Shown in pieces: positions 1-12,600 of a DNA stretch of 64,000 nt (positions are counted from its first letter, which is position 1; each line of letters opens with the position of its first letter). The position numbers and the translations under genes are program-made. The notes under the pieces were generated by a model that saw only the letters and a program-made list of their open reading frames with translations, searched no databases and was not told the origin of the DNA. The stretch is taken from the NCBI GenBank assembly GCA_030141605.1, contig JAQGDQ010002375.1:248001-312000 (forward strand), read 5' to 3'. The stretch is from Tubiluchus corallicola (lineage: Eukaryota; Priapulida; Priapulimorpha; Priapulimorphida; Tubiluchidae).

Positions 1-3000
1 GAAATAATAAAGTGATTTATTAAGACAGCAAACACTTTTTTCGATAACTGTCAAAGTAAATAAAAATGTACAACATTGAACATTAAGAGCAACTGAATGA
101 AGCAAAACAATGCACAACAGCAGAACACTGCAGAAGAAAGCAAAGCAGAGAGGTGGAAAACACAGTACAGTTAGGTAGAACACAAAGAGCACAAAGGTCA
201 CTGTAATGTTACATATGCAGAAACCTGATTACAACCACAAGAGAAGCAAACAGGAGTAAACAGAACAGAACAGAACAGAACAGGATAGAACAGAACACGA
301 CAAAACAGAATTGTTCTGGACAGGACAAAGTAGAAAAGAATAAAAATGAGCACAGCAGAATAAAACAGAGTAAAGCAGAGCAAAGAAAAAAGAGTAGAAC
401 AGTGCAGAGAATCTGTCTCATAGAGTAAAAAAAGCAAGACTACTTGTATCGTGAAGTTGCTGATAATAATGAAATGCATTTTAAGTTAAAAAACATCTGC
501 CTGTTATTTTCTATTTACAATACAATAGCAGCTACTAACAGTATACTACGCAAACAATTACAGGATGTGCACAATAAATTTACACACAATTAATACTTGC
601 ATTAAAGATAATTTAAGAACGCATAAAATTTGACATGTTTACTTACTGCATGCATCTTCGAGTTTATTTGTTAAACCCACTGGTATGATTGGATCTGGTA
701 TCTCGCGCAAATATTGCTTCAGTAAACTAGCAACAGTATTGGGATCATAGTCTGACAATGTCGGCGACAGGCCCTTATTGTAGCATTTCTTCAATGCCTC
801 TACTTTAGACTTGGTTCCTGGTTGACGATATATTCCTTCACAACTTAGTCCTGTAAAAATGTGAGCGATATTAACAACAAGGTTCACGACCCAGTGGTCT
901 TGTGGATCTACTTTGCAATAACGGCTTGTGACCAGCCAGATTTGTTAATCATTCTGGGCAGTTATGTTTGCCATACTGATCCTGGCTTTTTACCTCATAA
1001 AAAGTGGAAATATAATACATGCAAACACCTCTGCCAGTTTAGCGAACAACACATTTCTTTACACTTGACAATGCCTCGAGGCCCAAGTTACTTGAATAAG
1101 GTCACGTGAGGTTCAGTTAACCTTTGACCTATAGCAGTTGCACAAGCGAAACCGTGAAAAGGCTTATTCCTCTTTAATCAGTTTTTGTAATATTTCCAGA
1201 AAGGCAGAAAGTAAAAACAGTTTGTCACAGGCTAAAAGTAAACCTTGCCCTACAATTTGTGTCCAAATCATTCTGCTCTGGGATCTTCACAATACCACAA
1301 AATTAAATTGTAATTTAATCTAACTGAGGGTTGGATTTATTCTACTCACCACGTTCCTCTATGTAATCTATACATTCACGAACAATAGCTGGTATGGGCA
1401 CTCCATCATGACACCCTCTCTGCTCAACTGCAACTGCAAGGGGTATGCCAAATACCAGACAATCTGAAAAAAAAACACTCTATAGTAATACTAGTTACTG
1501 ACATTGTTCACAAGGACACTTCTATAAACATCATTTTTCACCTGCAGAAATTGATACATGTTAATGATTTTCCAAATTTCTTGTTTAACACTCTGTTTAC
1601 TTAAAGTCTGTAGAAACGTGTGATTTACGATGCACAACGATGACATCATTCAAATTTAATAATATTATTATTCTATGTGACTTACTGACTTTCTTCCTGA
1701 TTGGTAACATCAAATTAAAGCAGTATTAGGCTAGTTGTCTTACTGAAATTCTGAACTATGTGAATAAAGAAAAAGACATATAGTTTTGTTCCATGTACAG
1801 GTTCACATGAGTGCAGTTTTATCCCTTGTTCATCAAGACTTTCATTTCATTGTAGTCTCCACTCTCTATGGAGTATACAAAGCCAGCAGCTGTATGTTTG
1901 AAACACTCATGGCTCGGCAAGCTAAAAACATCTTTTACTTCCGATCTTTAGTCCATTCCTACACACACAGCCATCAAACTTTTTGTGTGGAAGCAGTGGC
2001 AATCAGTACGATAGTTTAAGTTACCTTGCTCAGAGGACAGCAAGTCAGAAAAGCCAGAATTAGTCCAGATTTGTGACCTCACAAGTTAAATTTAGAGAAA
2101 ATAATGAAGTAATTCTGCAAAACACTTACAATATATATGCCATTGATGTACAACTTATTTAAAATGTGAGAGAGGTAGTTCACCAAACATCAGTAGTTCA
2201 ACTACTTTATAAAATGGCAGTGACCAACTGTCCTTATGTATCAATTTGGGTGTGTATGTAATAATTTCTTCATTGTCTTGCTACCACTTATTGAGTCCTA
2301 GCAACTCGGCTGTTTTTACATCAACGAGGCTGTTTTTTCTTCAAATGATGATTAGTTCATATTGTTCCAAATTCTAAATTTTAAATGTGTGAAAACTTTT
2401 CAGTCGCAACTTTAACAAAAACTTTTAAAGGGATAAACTTGCAAGTTTAGACAAAGTTAATGTATTACAACACATTGTGAAATTTCAACTTTGTAGGGAG
2501 GACACTTGTTTCTAATATTACTGTACTTTAAATTTGATGCATTTTTTTTCACCACCCAATATAGATGCCAAACCAAGAAAGAAAAGATCCATAACAGTAC
2601 TAAGAAACCGTCACTACAAGATCTAGGAATCAAATAATAGAAAATAAAATAAACAATGATTTATACTTTACCAGGGAGGTCAGCTATTGCTCCTCCAATG
2701 TTATGCTTCTTCCTGCTTTTCAATTTCAATTTTCCAACTCCTTCCTTTTCCTTTGATTTTTCTTTCTCTTTTGCCTTTTCCTTTTCTTTTTCTTTTTCTT
2801 TCCCCCTCTCTTTTTCCTTCTCCTTTTCCCGCTCCTTCTCTTTCGCTTTCAGTTTGTCTGGTCGTTTTGCGAAACGAAACGAATGCTTTGACTTTTTGAG
2901 CTTTGAGATTGGACTTCTGAAATGAACAGCATATGACACTGAATTATGAGCTAAAAATATAATAGATTTCATGGCTGCAATACGTGTATTTCTCAAAAAG

Positions 3001-5334
3001 TAAATTATACTATATAACAGAAAAGTTACATTCAAAGAGGCAGATTTATAAAACCCACCAAAGGCAAGTGCATCCACACTAAATTTTTTGCAGTAAGCTT
3101 TCGATTAATAATAAAAATACAGTGTTTCAGCCAAATACAGCAGTTTTGCACTGCCGGTGAACATGTAAAGGTAAAGGAGGGCAGGATGATTTTTCATATA
3201 CTACCCAATTCTCAAGCCTCATAAAACATACGCATTTTAACAGAATTAGTACTGCAAAAGCGTTTTTGATATTTAAATAATAGAATAAAATCTTAACTAA
3301 CAGCGGGCGAACCCAACTGTTGATGACATCGCAAACTAATATAATTTTCAACAGCAAAAATATTCCACAAGCGTGTTGCACGAGTTTGCGAAAGCGAAAG
3401 TTGAATATAGTGCTACTGTAAGATATTCAATGTGTTGTACTAAAACTAGGCAAGTTTTAAGATAAAAATTTAAGTTTCAAATTTACCGCTGTGCTCATGC
3501 ATAAGCTGTCAAATGTGTGTCAAAGCTGTCATTCCTGCTCACTCGTGTAAAAAAACGAAACATGGCAATCTACACGGCAATGCCCTCATTCAAAATTCGC
3601 CAGAAAAATTTAAGTTATAAGTTTCCTTTGTTTAATAATAATTATGTGTAATCATAAAAATGCGTTAAAAAAACTTAAATGCCTGTTGAGATAATACAGA
3701 CCTTTAACAAATCACAATATGTTATCTGACAATCTGCTATAGACATTTTAAGGATGACAAACATTGAAGGTCTACAAGTTCAGTTGATGGCAGCTTTATG
3801 ATAAAGAACCAACACTATAAACATAAATATGACAAGGCTGAGACCATATTTTTCTCATTAAAACAAAATATCCATCGTTAAAAGAGAGAAAGATATTAAA
3901 AGCTTGTCGTCATGAAAAAGAATTGACAAGAATGGCAGGAAAGTTTCTTTTTTACGTCACGTTCTACGTCATTACTAGCTACACAAGCAGAAATTTGCAT
4001 TTCACTACATTAGTAACAAACATGTTATCGAAACTGAAATTACAAGCCGAAACCGAAATTTACGAAACATAGGAAACCGATACCGAAACTAAACGGAACC
4101 GAAATCATTTTTGCAAAACCACCTACTATCAAAAAACGAAGAATATTCAGAAATAAATAAAATACTTTGTTATTGCTTGTTTGGTTTTATTGCTCTGATA
4201 CAAGCTCGATGAAGTAGCTAGGCAAAAAATACCTAACCAAAAAAGTAGCACAATGTTTATGGCTAAAGATCACGAAGTTTCAAAAAAGTTGACAAATTTT
4301 ATTTTGTAAACATTTTGTTGCCTATATTTCATATATTATAAAATCAGACAGTTTTTTAGTCAAATTATGCTTTAATATTACGGTTGATTGTGCCTGGAGA
4401 TCTTAAAGCTTCTCAGCTGTCAGCACTGAAAATATGCCACATTGCTGTAAAAAGTATGCTACAAATGGTACAAAAAGTTAAATTAAATTAAACTATTTTA
4501 GCCAAAATTATTTTTCAGCAATTTTTAACATTCAGAAAAAAGGTAAGTTGGATAAATACTACGAAAACCTTGGAAAAGTGCTTCCGAAAATAATTTGCAG
4601 CTGCGAAACTTAATACTTTTCGGTGAAAGCAAACTCAACAGAAAGTGCAAACCAAAACAAAATTTCATTCAGTAATATCCCTGATTAGTGAGTTGTAAAT
4701 CAAAATTGATGTTACAAATGTGCAAAAAATATAAGAAAGTAAGATATCACTCACTTCGTTCCATCAGGAACAAGTTCTTCTCCCGAACTTTCACCTTCAA
4801 AAACTTTGTAACCACGATCCTTTTTATCCTTCTTGTCTTTCTTTTTGGAATCTTTTTTCCGAGATGATTTTTCACCTTCATCATCTGGAAAAAACGACAA
4901 TAACAACACTTTTAATTGACCACGTTGTAGCCTTGCCTAGATAAGAAGTTGGATGTTCATTCACAGCCTTCATATTGAAATAGGGCATCAAGGAAATAAA
5001 ACCCTTCTTCTGTCTATCTGAATTACTACAATCACGACACATTCTAATTCTCATCAAGACAGCATACGTTCTTTATTTTATAAGGGTTATGTATAAAATT
5101 AAGTTCAACTAAATTATCTTTGACATAAGTGTGAAATGAGAATCTCTAAGGAAGTTAAATATACTAACAGTATACCATGGTATACAATTTACATAAAAGT
5201 AGTTGCATAATGACCATAACAAGCAAACAAAGTCATTGGAATTTACACAATGAAAATTTTGGGTCACATATGTACTTACCTAAATCGTCATCTGCCGAAT
5301 ACAACCCAGGAAAGTCTTTATCATCAAAACTCAT
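1..5334 (-). CDS. RALBP1: RALBP1-like Ral effector / RhoGAP protein, 5' part (gene continues beyond left edge)
   Basis: Coding exons in transcript order: 5280-5334, 4755-4884, 2672-2916, 1350-1463, 647-850. All intron phases match and every junction is GT-AG. They give the first 249 codons; the human protein has about 655 residues. The start ATG (5334) has an in-frame TAA 12 nt upstream. Visible in order: acidic N-terminus MSFDDKDFPGLYSADDDL, like the human FPGLYRTG segment; a DDEGEKSSRKK block; a long Lys/Glu tract; then the RhoGAP start (VFGIPLAVAVEQRG, CEGIYRQPG with the probable arginine finger near residue 190, YDPNTVASLLKQYLREIPDP). The family binds active RalA/B, stimulates GTP hydrolysis on Cdc42/Rac and works in endocytosis and mitotic mitochondrial fission. 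The rest of the GAP domain and the Ral-binding coiled coil lie outside; I found no further exon in 1-646. Confidence 0.93.
100..420. repeat. Degenerate AGAAC/AGCAGA simple repeat in RALBP1 intron
   Basis: Purine-rich low-complexity DNA with a core of tandem AGAAC pentamers at about 260-296, flanked by decayed copies. The open frames on the minus strand are only translations of this repeat (Leu/Phe/Cys/Ser-rich) and are not genes. The remainder of 1-646 is intron with nothing recognisable. Confidence 0.7.
3130..3720. repeat. Dispersed repeat family 1, copy 1 (RALBP1 intron)
   Basis: This stretch resembles 25790-26345 along most of its length. Shared blocks include GGATGATTTTTCAT, AATTTTCAACRGCAAAAA and CTGTGCTCATGCAT. 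Its right part also resembles 22141-22335 (CGAAACATGGC, TTTGTTTAATAATAA). All three copies have the same orientation and lie in introns of two different genes, as expected for an interspersed element. No terminal repeats or flanking duplications are clear, so the class is unknown. Confidence 0.65.
4020..4125. repeat. CCGAAA-type short repeat cluster
   Basis: The motif CCGAAA or a close variant (CCGAAACCGAAAT, ACCGATACCGAAAC, GGAACCGAAAT) occurs about six times in 100 bp of otherwise AT-rich intron. Clustered short motifs like this are common in the subterminal regions of hAT-like DNA transposons, but no matching far end was found. Confidence 0.4.
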
Positions 5335-7729
5335 TGCCCCTTTTTACTCCAACGTTTTACTCCTTTTGACAAAATGCTCTAACATACCTGTAAAACTAGA
5401 GGCTGCATTATGCTGACTTGGCAGTAATTTTACTTACGCATACAAAGGAACAAATAAACTTTTTTAAGTAAACGTATAACTTTTAAAATAGGTGACAATT
5501 CTTCAAGTGTATTTGCTAAGTATAAAGTAAAGTAGAGATACACGGTTAGGTATCTTAACAAAACATAACACATATTCTGCATTTAGTAACGAGGTATATA
5601 AAGTGGCAGACAGTTTGAGGCTTTTAAGCTAACAAATTTACAAAGTTTAAATTTGAAAAGATGTGAATCTTGATATGTTACTGTTCATCACTTCTTCAGG
5701 TAATTTCATAGTGAACAATACAACATGATGAGAGAAAAAATGGTGCAGAAAAAATGGTTAAAAACAATTTTCTACTTGGGTTTAGTAACTGACATCACCT
5801 ACAAAACGAAATTAGTTCTTTTAATTGCAATAGCAATAAAAACTTGACACATCGATCCTGTATTCTAACAATGATTTAAAATTTTGTGTTTATATGTAAA
5901 TGAGTAAGAAACACTGAACTATATTTTGTTTTTGCATAAAATCGTAATAGTATGATGCAATAGCAGCTACCACCTATAAATGACATGCAGAATCTGCATA
6001 CGCTCTCTCCTGTAAAATGGCGTTCTGTGTTTTACAAAAATACGTATTCTACCTATAAATGTACGGTACGGTACTTGAGTGGTTCATTTTTGCTAGCTTT
6101 GCCTACGACATATTGTCCTGAATGGCATACTCCTCATTAGTGTTACTACACTCATACTACATAGTGAATTTCTCCATAATTATTCTTACAGATACAATTA
6201 TAGTATTACAGTTCAGTTTATCATAAATCAACACATTTGACCCATTTGCCATACCACCACTGACCTTGCTTCCTCACCATACTATGACAACTGCCGCTAG
6301 GCAGCACTTCCACTTGAGAGACAACATAAATATAAAACACGAGAGAGAAAATGTGTGATAAAACAATTAACAGAGGTTTATCAAGAGAGACAACTATTGG
6401 CAAAAAGCCTATTTATAGGCTTCGCCTTGTCGATCTACGGTAATCTACTGTAATGGTAATTACTCATATGGTATTATTCGAGTATATATATATATATACT
6501 GATCAAGTACACGATTATTTTGCATGCAAAAGTATATATATTTATTTCCTATTATTTAAAATTGTTTATAGTAATATACAGTCATCCTGTAGCAAAACAG
6601 GTAAATAGTAAGTTTACATGCACCTTTATAGCTTACTACTATTCAATTTGTTATGTATTTATAGAGGTATTCTCAATTCTAAGTGTAAAATGTTTGCAAT
6701 TTCTGCGCTACTTCATTAAATTATTGTACTATATTATTATAATTATTTCTGTACAACTACAGTATTTTATACAGTTTAATATTAGAATAAGAGCAACATG
6801 TACAGGACTGTATGGTCGTATGCTGCCCTCACATTTCCCATTGTTTTGTTGCATCTTGATGTAGTACTAGTACTAGCCATGTGTGTGAAATAAAAGGATT
6901 CTTATTCTTACACTATGCATGAAATTAACAGATGATTTTGCCAATTTTTACCACCCTAAAACTTATGAACTTAAACTCCTTATTTTAACCCGGGATTCTC
7001 CAATGGACCTTATTTGGTTTATACACTTTTTTTAGTCTAAATAGTGGCGAGAGTTACGATATTAGAATAAAAACGAGATGAGCAAAACTTCGACACAATG
7101 CTCAACCCAAAGCATGACAACATCATGTTAAGCCCAATCATTCAGCTGCAACCGAGTACGAATTAACAGAATTCTTTATCTCCACATTAATTTTGTCATT
7201 CAAAAGTCAGTACACCAGGATAAAAAACATACAGATCATTAAAATATAAGAAAACAGCTCATAAAAATTTGTTAAGTATTTACCATTTCCAATCCACGTG
7301 AATGTGAATTCGAATTGCCTGACACCTAGCGAAAAAAATATGAGCCATTAACGCGCGAATTTGGAATTATCTATTACGGCCGTTCAGAGAAGAAGACTTT
7401 AGTACGGTAATTGTGGCGATTAATTAATGTGACTTCAGATTTCGCAATTCTTAATTTTATCTTTGATATTTCTGAGTAAAGCACATTGTTGATAAGTAAT
7501 GCGCAGCGTTGTATAGAACTTAGTTGTTTATATAGTAGTTTATTCAAAAGTTGCAAAATTTTAACATATGAAAATTATGCGTGATAGGCTTCTTATTAAA
7601 GCATTAGTGCAGATGGCATAATATCTAGGTCTACATAATAGAATAGCAGGCTCACAATTCTCTGGGAGTATGAATTGACAACCATAAATTGCTCGAACCA
7701 CAAAGAATACCTCATCCAAAGAAATAAAC
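5335..7729. other. Spacer upstream of RALBP1; no gene seen
   Basis: AT-rich DNA between the RALBP1 start and the first retroelement relic. It should contain the RALBP1 promoter and any 5' UTR exon, but no element can be fixed by eye. A (TA)n microsatellite lies at 6482-6499. Short open frames here (for example 6221-6403 minus and 6520-6864 plus) show no recognisable motif and have AT-biased composition. Confidence 0.5.
6482..6499. repeat. (TA)n microsatellite
   Basis: About nine uninterrupted TA dinucleotides. Confidence 0.8.
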
Positions 7730-7843
7730 GGTCCTCATGTCCTCTCTAATTCCTTATCGGAAGAAGTCATAGAATTACATACGATCGACAGTTTCAAAAA
7801 TGTTCTAGACAGATATTTATGCACTAAAGGTCTCCTATATTAA
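7730..7843 (+). pseudogene. Non-LTR retrotransposon reverse transcriptase, C-terminal tail fragment
   Basis: A 37-codon frame ending in TAA reads NSLSEEVIELHTIDSFKNVL and then DRYL. This fits the usual end of CR1/Jockey-like reverse transcriptases (WNSLPxEVVxAxSxxxFKxxLDxxL). No upstream part of the polymerase remains on this strand. The fragment points toward the minus-strand relic at 8308-8985, so the two are separate insertions or an inverted remnant. Confidence 0.65.
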
Positions 7844-8307
7844 TATCTTTTAGGTATGATTGGAGGCAGAGCACGTTTTTTGTAAATATCTGTCCACAAA
7901 GAGCACAATGAATTGCCCTTTAATTATGTGAAGATAACTGCTTTGTTACGTATGACAAATATCACAACGTGCTCACCATTATGGTAAGCATAGCCTTTGA
8001 AACTGTTAACTGGTTGATGATGAAAGATGATTACCTTCGATGATCGGGCCAAAGCTAATAGCTTTTTGCTCATGCTTGCAATACTTCATTATATACCTGA
8101 TATATTCGCCCTGATATAAAAGGGATTTAGGCACCAGACGGATGGATGGATACATAACGTTGTGGGTCCAGTTAAACACTGTAACTGTTAATACTATAAT
8201 AACTGTCATTGTGGTGTATAATCAGGTGGGAGTCTTTAATTCTCCGCCAATAAAGTCCATTCAGGCTGAAGTGGGTTGTGATACATTTCAGGATGGTCTT
8301 TCCAATA

Positions 8308-8985
8308 CTAATCCAGTTGTGTCTTAAAGTGTGAAGCATTAGTGGCACACCATATCTTAGTATTTAATGAATTCCTGTCATTGACAGTCCTGAACATAAA
8401 CCTATTCCTGTTTCTGCATCTGGGCTTAATAACTTTATATCTAGTACCTCGTACATTATTAGCAAAATAACGACCAGGCTGTAGTTTAGTCAGATTGTTC
8501 TTGATACGAAACATCAGGATCAAATCACTTCTTCGAAATCTCAATGAAGGGAGTTTCAAATTCCTCATCCGTTCTGAATATGTCAGATGGCTCATGGCCG
8601 GGAACTAATTTTGTAGCTCTATGTTGGACAGATTCCACTTTTCTTATTGCATTCAGTCTAGAGATTTCATATGATAGTTAAGGATAGGACGGACAGATGT
8701 TTTGTATAAAATCAGAAACATTAGGATATCTAGGAAACTCAAAGTTCTAATTAACCAAAGCCTCTTTCTTGCTTTCTTGGTGACTTCATCAATATGTTGG
8801 CTAAATGTCAGCTTGTTATCCACATATACCCCAAGATCCTTTTGACACTCAATTTGCGTTATGAATCTCTGCCAGCCTGACGTATCACTCATGAAGTAGT
8901 TAAATTCGTCATGGTTGTTCCCTAGATGTAAAGTTTTGCATTTAACTGTGTTAAATGGCATTTGATACCATGATTCCATGGTTGA
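8308..8985 (-). pseudogene. CR1/Jockey-like LINE reverse transcriptase relic
   Basis: Two minus-strand open segments form one decayed polymerase C-terminus. The first (8653-8979) carries FNTVKCKTLHLG, KDLGVYVDNKLTFSQHIDEV and LYKTSVRPILNY. The second (8308-8595) carries LTYSERMRNLKLPSLRFRRS and FRTVNDRNSL. The segment joining them (QHRATKLVP) is in another frame, so there is at least one frameshift near 8590. The element is 5'-truncated and dead. Assignment to CR1 or Jockey rests on these motifs only. Confidence 0.75.
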
Positions 8986-8999
8986 ACTACACGATGCCC

Positions 9000-9567
9000 A
9001 AAGAAGTGTGATTTAATGTTGGTTCTAGCTGATTGCACAAATAACTTAGACTCACGACCATGCACAACTCAGTGAGGTATTGAAAAAAGTCTATGAGACG
9101 GTCACGAAGCCCAGCAAAAGATTATTATATTTCGTTTAAACGGTATTTTATATACATGTATGAAATGTCCGTACTCAAAAATGTTTGAATATGTATCCTG
9201 GTAATACAATTTCTGCATATCTTGATCATGGAAAATCAATATTTGGTCAGGGAAAAGTCAGGGAAATTTATTTTAATAAAATTCTGTGAGAACCCTGACA
9301 TCACTTGGAACTCTGTTATTCTCACATCACAATTTACATAGGAGATGCATTTGCTAATAAGTCCATGTTACTTTTGGGTTGTCTTATTAACTAGTGAATA
9401 TTAAAGTCATGTATTAAGATAAGTAGCAAGACAAAAATATGCTACTGTAACGTCTTTATTATAGTGAAGGTGCTTTAGTCAGTACATAAATTTACTCTTG
9501 GTTTCAATCCGTGTTGCGATGTCATGACTGCCATCTTGATCTTTTACACAGTATTTATTTGTTTCAG
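9000..9567. other. Spacer before ERCC6L, with a GTCAGGGAA-type repeat end
   Basis: No gene is seen. At 9230-9300 a block contains two GTCAGGGAAA motifs and then GAGAACCCTGAC. This pattern looks like the end of an interspersed element, but it cannot be classified here. A possible 3' splice site (TTTGTTTCAG) ends at 9567 and could begin the ERCC6L first coding exon after a 5' UTR intron. Confidence 0.4.
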
Positions 9568-9610
9568 CGATATCGTAATCTGTCCTAACTAGTTCTCTGA
9601 CAAGACTAGC

Positions 9611-9631
9611 ATGGTATTATGGATGGTGTGA
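9611..9631 (+). promoter_or_regulatory. Upstream ORF overlapping the ERCC6L start codon
   Basis: An ATG at 9611 with A at -3 and G at +4 opens a six-codon frame ending in TGA. It overlaps the ERCC6L ATG at 9619 in a different frame. If included in the mRNA it would be expected to reduce initiation at the main start. Whether the transcript includes 9611 is not known. Confidence 0.4.
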
Positions 9632-12600
9632 CGGAACGCGACAAAGAGAGGTTCTATAAACTAGTAAAAAAGGCAAGACAGCAAGCAGAGGAAGGACAAC
9701 TTGTGGCATCCATAACCAGTTTCAAATTGGCATATGACATATTCCCTTCTGAAAAAGTTAAACGCCGAATTACAAAAATAGAGGTTATATATCTAATTAG
9801 AAAGTTTTGACTTATCAGTGTTTATTTTAAAGACTAAGAAAAGGCAATGTTAAACTATGTTACAAAAGGCTTTCCATGCACAGTTATATTACTTAGCATT
9901 ACGCTTGCCTGTTTGAAAGATTTGTGTAACTTCTTAATAATAGGAAATTCTTAATAATTTAAAATGTTTGCGCCAATTGGTCAAATATCACTGACTGACC
10001 TTCCCAGTGTTGGACCACTGACTCACAAAAGAACTATTTTTATTCTTATTGATAAGATGTTATAATTTTGCTTAGTTAGTGAAGTCTTTGCTACGAATGC
10101 TTTGATTATTTTTTCAAGCTTCAGTATTATCTAAACTTGTTTCAAATGACTTACTGTCAAAATGGCTGTGCCTAACAGTCATCGCGGAAATTTAAATTCT
10201 CAAGTTTTATACATTGTTACTGTTAATGCAAGCCCTGTGTGCAATAAGACAACATTTAAGTGGTATAAAATTTCAAAAAAAATTTTTTTTTAAAGCTTTA
10301 TGTAAGTGAATGGTTTTCTTGTGCTTTAAAGTTTACAACATTATTACATCACTGTGCTATAACATAAATAAAACTGTTGTCTCATGTCTTTTGCTCAAAC
10401 TTTTTGTTATCAACAGATTTAGTGTAGCAGATTTCCTGTATTTCTTTCACTAACAATGTTTGTGTTTTTTCATTATTTATCAATGATTATGACTCTTTTA
10501 ATCTTGAATCTTGAATGTTTGGCTTTATACTTAAACAAATTTTAAATTAGACCAGGTTTAAAAAGAGAGAGAGGGTGTGTTCGTTAAAGTTGATGTTGCT
10601 TATTAAATTTCAGTGGATGGTTAGTCAAAGTCCTGGAATTCTCACAAGTTATGAATTCATCTTTTCTACATATTAGCATGACTTTAAAATCTATGATCTT
10701 CACGTTTTTCATTTCACTGTAAAGCTACAGGTTAACAATTTATTTGTACTTTCTTGTAGGCATTCATGAAAGAGAATGATGTCACTGAAGAAAAAGAAGA
10801 AGAAGACAGTACAATGGTTCAAATGAAGAATGGCTTTGTGTTGTATAAAGAAATCTATGATCGTCTGTACAGGTATCAGGTAGAGGGCGTACAATGGTTG
10901 CACGACTTACACCAAAAGCGTACTGGAGGCATTTTAGGAGATGATATGGGGTAAGTTTAGTATAATGAGCAGAATATTGTTTGCACTTTTTGATGGATTT
11001 TTGCACTGATAAAAAATGAGAATTCAGCCTCGCTCAATTTTTTAATTTTCCATATATTTACAAGCTTAGAATATAATTTGAAAAAGTGCATGTATTTATT
11101 GAATTACAATAATATGTGTCTTGCAAAAAAAGGTCCATGAGTTAGCAATTAAACTTTTTTAGTTGTTCGCACATCCTGAATCTCCAATTCTTGAAGATTA
11201 TTTTGATACCAAGCTATGTTATTTCTACGCTGATACAATCCACGTTGAAGTTGAAATGCACGCTGCTCACTGAAAAACATAATATTGAGAAAATCGCTGT
11301 CAAATTTTGCCATTGTTTTTCGCAAAGGAATTAGCAACCGAATGAACGGATGGTTGCTATGGACTTTGCAAGAGCATATTGAAATTATATTTAAATTCAG
11401 TAGATGGCTCTTCCGGACAAAAATCTGGCCTTGACAAAAGGAAACAAAATAACAGCTTCCACAAGCTACTATCGGCATTTGAAAATGTCTGTGACAAACG
11501 CAACACTAGTTTTTAGGCGAAGTGGGTAAGAGTTATAAAACAAAATTTTTAGTATTTTTTTAACATTTTCCTGATGATTTGATGCTAGAATATAAAATTA
11601 CAATATATTTAGCTTTTGCTTTTATAAAAAAAGTTAATATCTGGCCCAATTTTTGGTGCATTCTATTTTCAAGCATAACATGGTTTTAGCTATTCCTACT
11701 TGTGGAGCATTTTGGTTTGCAAGCACACATATAGTAATTACAATTTTATATTTATTATAGGTTAGGGAAAACTATTCAAGTAATCGGCTTTCTAAGTGGA
11801 ATGTTTGATGCTGGTCGTCTGAACTCAGTTCTCATCGTGATGCCCGTATCCCTTATTCCAAATTGGGAGAAAGAATTTGATAACTGGTAAAATCAAAAGC
11901 ATAAAAGTAACATTTTTTATGTCGATAATTGTTAGTCACAAAATTTTTTTCTGCGTCATTAGTGTCAATTATAATTTTGGATTTTAGTTTAAACGTAGTT
12001 TTATTGTAATAATGAGAGCGATACGAGTGATTGAACAAGACAGTGTTACAGCAGATAAACGTTCTTGCTGATGGGACATAACACTTAGAAGAGTGCAGAC
12101 AACAAATAAACAGTAGAAGCATTACAGTATAATACTAGCAGTAGATATACATACATAGCATAATGTTGAAAATAACCATAGTATTGCTTTCGCATCGTAA
12201 ACAATGTAAACTAATACAGTGGTTATAAGCGCTTAATAAGAAATATAAATTTCTGTACAAGCTTAAATACTTGAGTATTAACAGTTATGTAAATTCTGGA
12301 TTTTTGATCAAGAAGTCTCTTTAATTACCACTATAATATAGTAACAAGAGCTAGTTTTCTGTGATCATGCTATAGCTCTTGTATATAATGGAAATTTTTT
12401 AAACTGCTGCAATGTGAAACCATCTGACGACTGTTAAGGTAGATGAAAATCAGTACTGCCAATGTTTTGCATAAATTGCCAATCGTGATAGTATTTTGCT
12501 GCTATAATAAGTTTTTGCTTACTACGTACCACTTTGCTTCATGTTTGTGTGATAAATCTTTGCGCTTGGAAATGATTTTGGAACTTAAAGGCAAAAAACA

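Noticed and set aside
1-646. Further RALBP1 exons.
   Set aside because: Neither minus-strand frame here shows RhoGAP or Ral-binding sequence; the open frames are translations of an AGAAC-type repeat.
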